Both the position numbers and the translations under genes were made by a program. DNA of 24,990 nt, from positions 1 through 24,990 of the forward strand of contig RGMU01000002.1 in assembly GCA_010021705.1 (NCBI GenBank), written 5' to 3'. Within the stretch, counting starts at the first letter, position 1; each line of letters starts with the position of its first letter. The notes beneath the pieces were generated by a model. The model searched no databases, had not been told where the DNA came from, and saw nothing but the letters and a program-made list of their open reading frames with translations. This DNA is from Chitinophagia bacterium (GTDB lineage: Bacteria; Bacteroidota; Bacteroidia; Chitinophagales; Chitinophagaceae). Of the stretch, positions 23,907-24,990 are shown one piece after another.

Positions 23907-24990
23907 ATGAAGACATCGCATAAAATAGTTGTTGCTTTTTTGTTGCTGCTTTTGGCAGTAGGGGGGGCTATGGCATATAAGTGGGAACGCAAGAAAAAGC
24001 AAAAAGCCTATTTAGCGCGCTTAGCAGAGTGGAAGCGGCAAAAAACAATGCCGCAACCCTTTAAGTACAAGTTTATTACGCCTGATAGCCTTGAAAATCG
24101 CTATTTGTTGCTGTCTCCTTATAAACTGTATATGTGGCAGCACGGCAGGTATATGATATTGGATACTAAAGGAAATATCTATGCCGAAAAATATGTTCCC
24201 GGTTTGGTGAACGGCTTTAGGCAAATTAAAATAGGCAACACGCCTTACTATACCTATATGGTAAACGACACTACCGTGCACCATATTTTAAAGGCAGGAT
24301 TAGTTGCCGGCTATGCTGTATTGTTAGACTCTGCCTTGCGAGAGGTGAAGAAGTACCGTCTATTGCCCCACAACGACATAGTGATAGACAGTAATCAAGG
24401 CTTAGACCTGCATGATTTTATCATTTTTAACCCGGAGCACTATATTGTAATGGCTGCTTATGAAAAAACCGTAAACAACATACCCGATACCATTCCCTAC
24501 CACAAGCGGGTGAAGGTAGTTGCCAATATACTACAAGAGGTGGATAGCGGTAGGGTAGTGTGGCAGTGGGACGCTACCCAATTTCCGGAACTTTATGCCG
24601 CAAGCGTGGAGCACAACCAATTTACCGATACCACCAAAGCGCAGGACTACACACACATTAATGCAGCCTTTCTTGACCCTACGGACAGTAATTTAATATG
24701 TAGCTTCCGCAACGCCGACCAAATTTTGAAAATTAGCCGTAAAAGCGGCAAAATATTGTGGCGATTAGGGGGGCTACATTCTACCTTTAAAATCCCTGAA
24801 AAATACCGCTTTATGCGGCAACACGCCCCCGTAAAGACATTGGAAAATGCTTCACTTTTGTTATTAGATAATGGAGAAAAATACAAACGAAAAACAACGC
24901 GCGTATTAGAGTTTTGGTTAGATGAAAAACATAAAACCATTAAACGTATTAAAGAAACCCCCTTACCAGACCATTTTGCGCAGATGATGG
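23907..24990 (+). CDS. Arylsulfotransferase (ASST) family protein, C-terminus beyond the window
   Basis: The frame runs 361 codons from the ATG at 23907 to the right edge without a stop. Residues 5-23 are a single hydrophobic anchor or signal, followed by a basic, Lys/Arg-rich stretch. The beta-propeller of arylsulfotransferases is recognisable: LDLHDFIIF (166-174, H169), VVWQWDATQF (217-226), DYTHINAAFLDPTDSNLICSFR (247-268, H250 and R268), a DQILKISRKSGKILWRLGG block (271-289) and RQHAPVKTLENASLLLLDNG (304-323, H306 where the family's catalytic histidine is expected). Enzymes of this family move sulfate between phenols without PAPS, in the periplasm. Substrates here are unknown, and many distant members are uncharacterised. 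Co-transcription with pyrC and the MutS-like gene is likely from the 22-base spacing. Confidence 0.82.
   Translation, partial: MKTSHKIVVAFLLLLLAVGGAMAYKWERKKKQKAYLARLAEWKRQKTMPQPFKYKFITPDSLENRYLLLSPYKLYMWQHGRYMILDTKGNIYAEKYVPGLVNGFRQIKIGNTPYYTYMVNDTTVHHILKAGLVAGYAVLLDSALREVKKYRLLPHNDIVIDSNQGLDLHDFIIFNPEHYIVMAAYEKTVNNIPDTIPYHKRVKVVANILQEVDSGRVVWQWDATQFPELYAASVEHNQFTDTTKAQDYTHINAAFLDPTDSNLICSFRNADQILKISRKSGKILWRLGGLHSTFKIPEKYRFMRQHAPVKTLENASLLLLDNGEKYKRKTTRVLEFWLDEKHKTIKRIKETPLPDHFAQMM

Noticed and set aside
1..24990. CRISPR arrays, tRNA or rRNA genes, transposases, integrases
   Set aside because: I looked for repeat-spacer patterns, cloverleaf-like sequences and mobile-element proteins and found none.

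Overview
The window looks like chromosomal DNA of a member of the Bacteroidota, probably close to Chitinophagales or Sphingobacteriales. The evidence is: several upstream regions carry the phylum's sigma box TAnnTTTG, once with a perfectly spaced TTG 19 bases ahead (13948-13977); lipoprotein signals end in Cys-Lys-Lys; there is a DUF2723 giant membrane protein and a RemB/Wzi-type barrel; and the dihydroorotase has the DDQVH motif I associate with this phylum. The assignment is inference from these traits, not a database match. Coding density is high. No stretch of more than about 300 bases lacks a gene, and I saw no tRNA, rRNA, CRISPR array or insertion sequence.

Left part (1-13891), all on the minus strand, read from right to left: a polytopic GT-C-like membrane protein with a Cys/His cluster in its outer domain; an MbnP-like lipoprotein and, 9 bases on, a di-haem MbnH/MauG-like lipoprotein; guanylate kinase (gmk) with no ATG start; a TMTC-like membrane protein with TPR repeats; two adjacent DUF262 genes, the first with a C-terminal DUF1524 HNH nuclease, resembling a split GmrSD-type (type IV restriction) system; an M16 peptidase homologue without its zinc motif; and an exported protein of unknown function that runs off the left edge.

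Right part (14012-24990), mostly plus strand: a PLP enzyme of the cystathionine gamma-synthase/lyase family; a phosphosulfolactate synthase (ComA family), so two sulfur genes side by side; a 1040-residue DUF2723/TMEM260-like membrane protein; a convergent RemB/Wzi-like outer-membrane barrel on the minus strand, separated from it by a two-way terminator; then dihydroorotase (pyrC) overlapped by a short MutS-family ATPase, and an arylsulfotransferase-family protein that runs off the right edge.

Candidates for something less described: (1) the DUF262 + DUF262/DUF1524 pair, a probable defence module among housekeeping genes and locally AT-rich; (2) the MbnP/MbnH-like pair with no methanobactin genes in view, next to a membrane protein with a CHC...HCH cluster; (3) a ComA homologue next to a sulfur amino acid enzyme; (4) two inverted repeats at promoters, a perfect 12-base one ahead of the M16 gene and a perfect 10-base one ahead of the DUF2723 gene.
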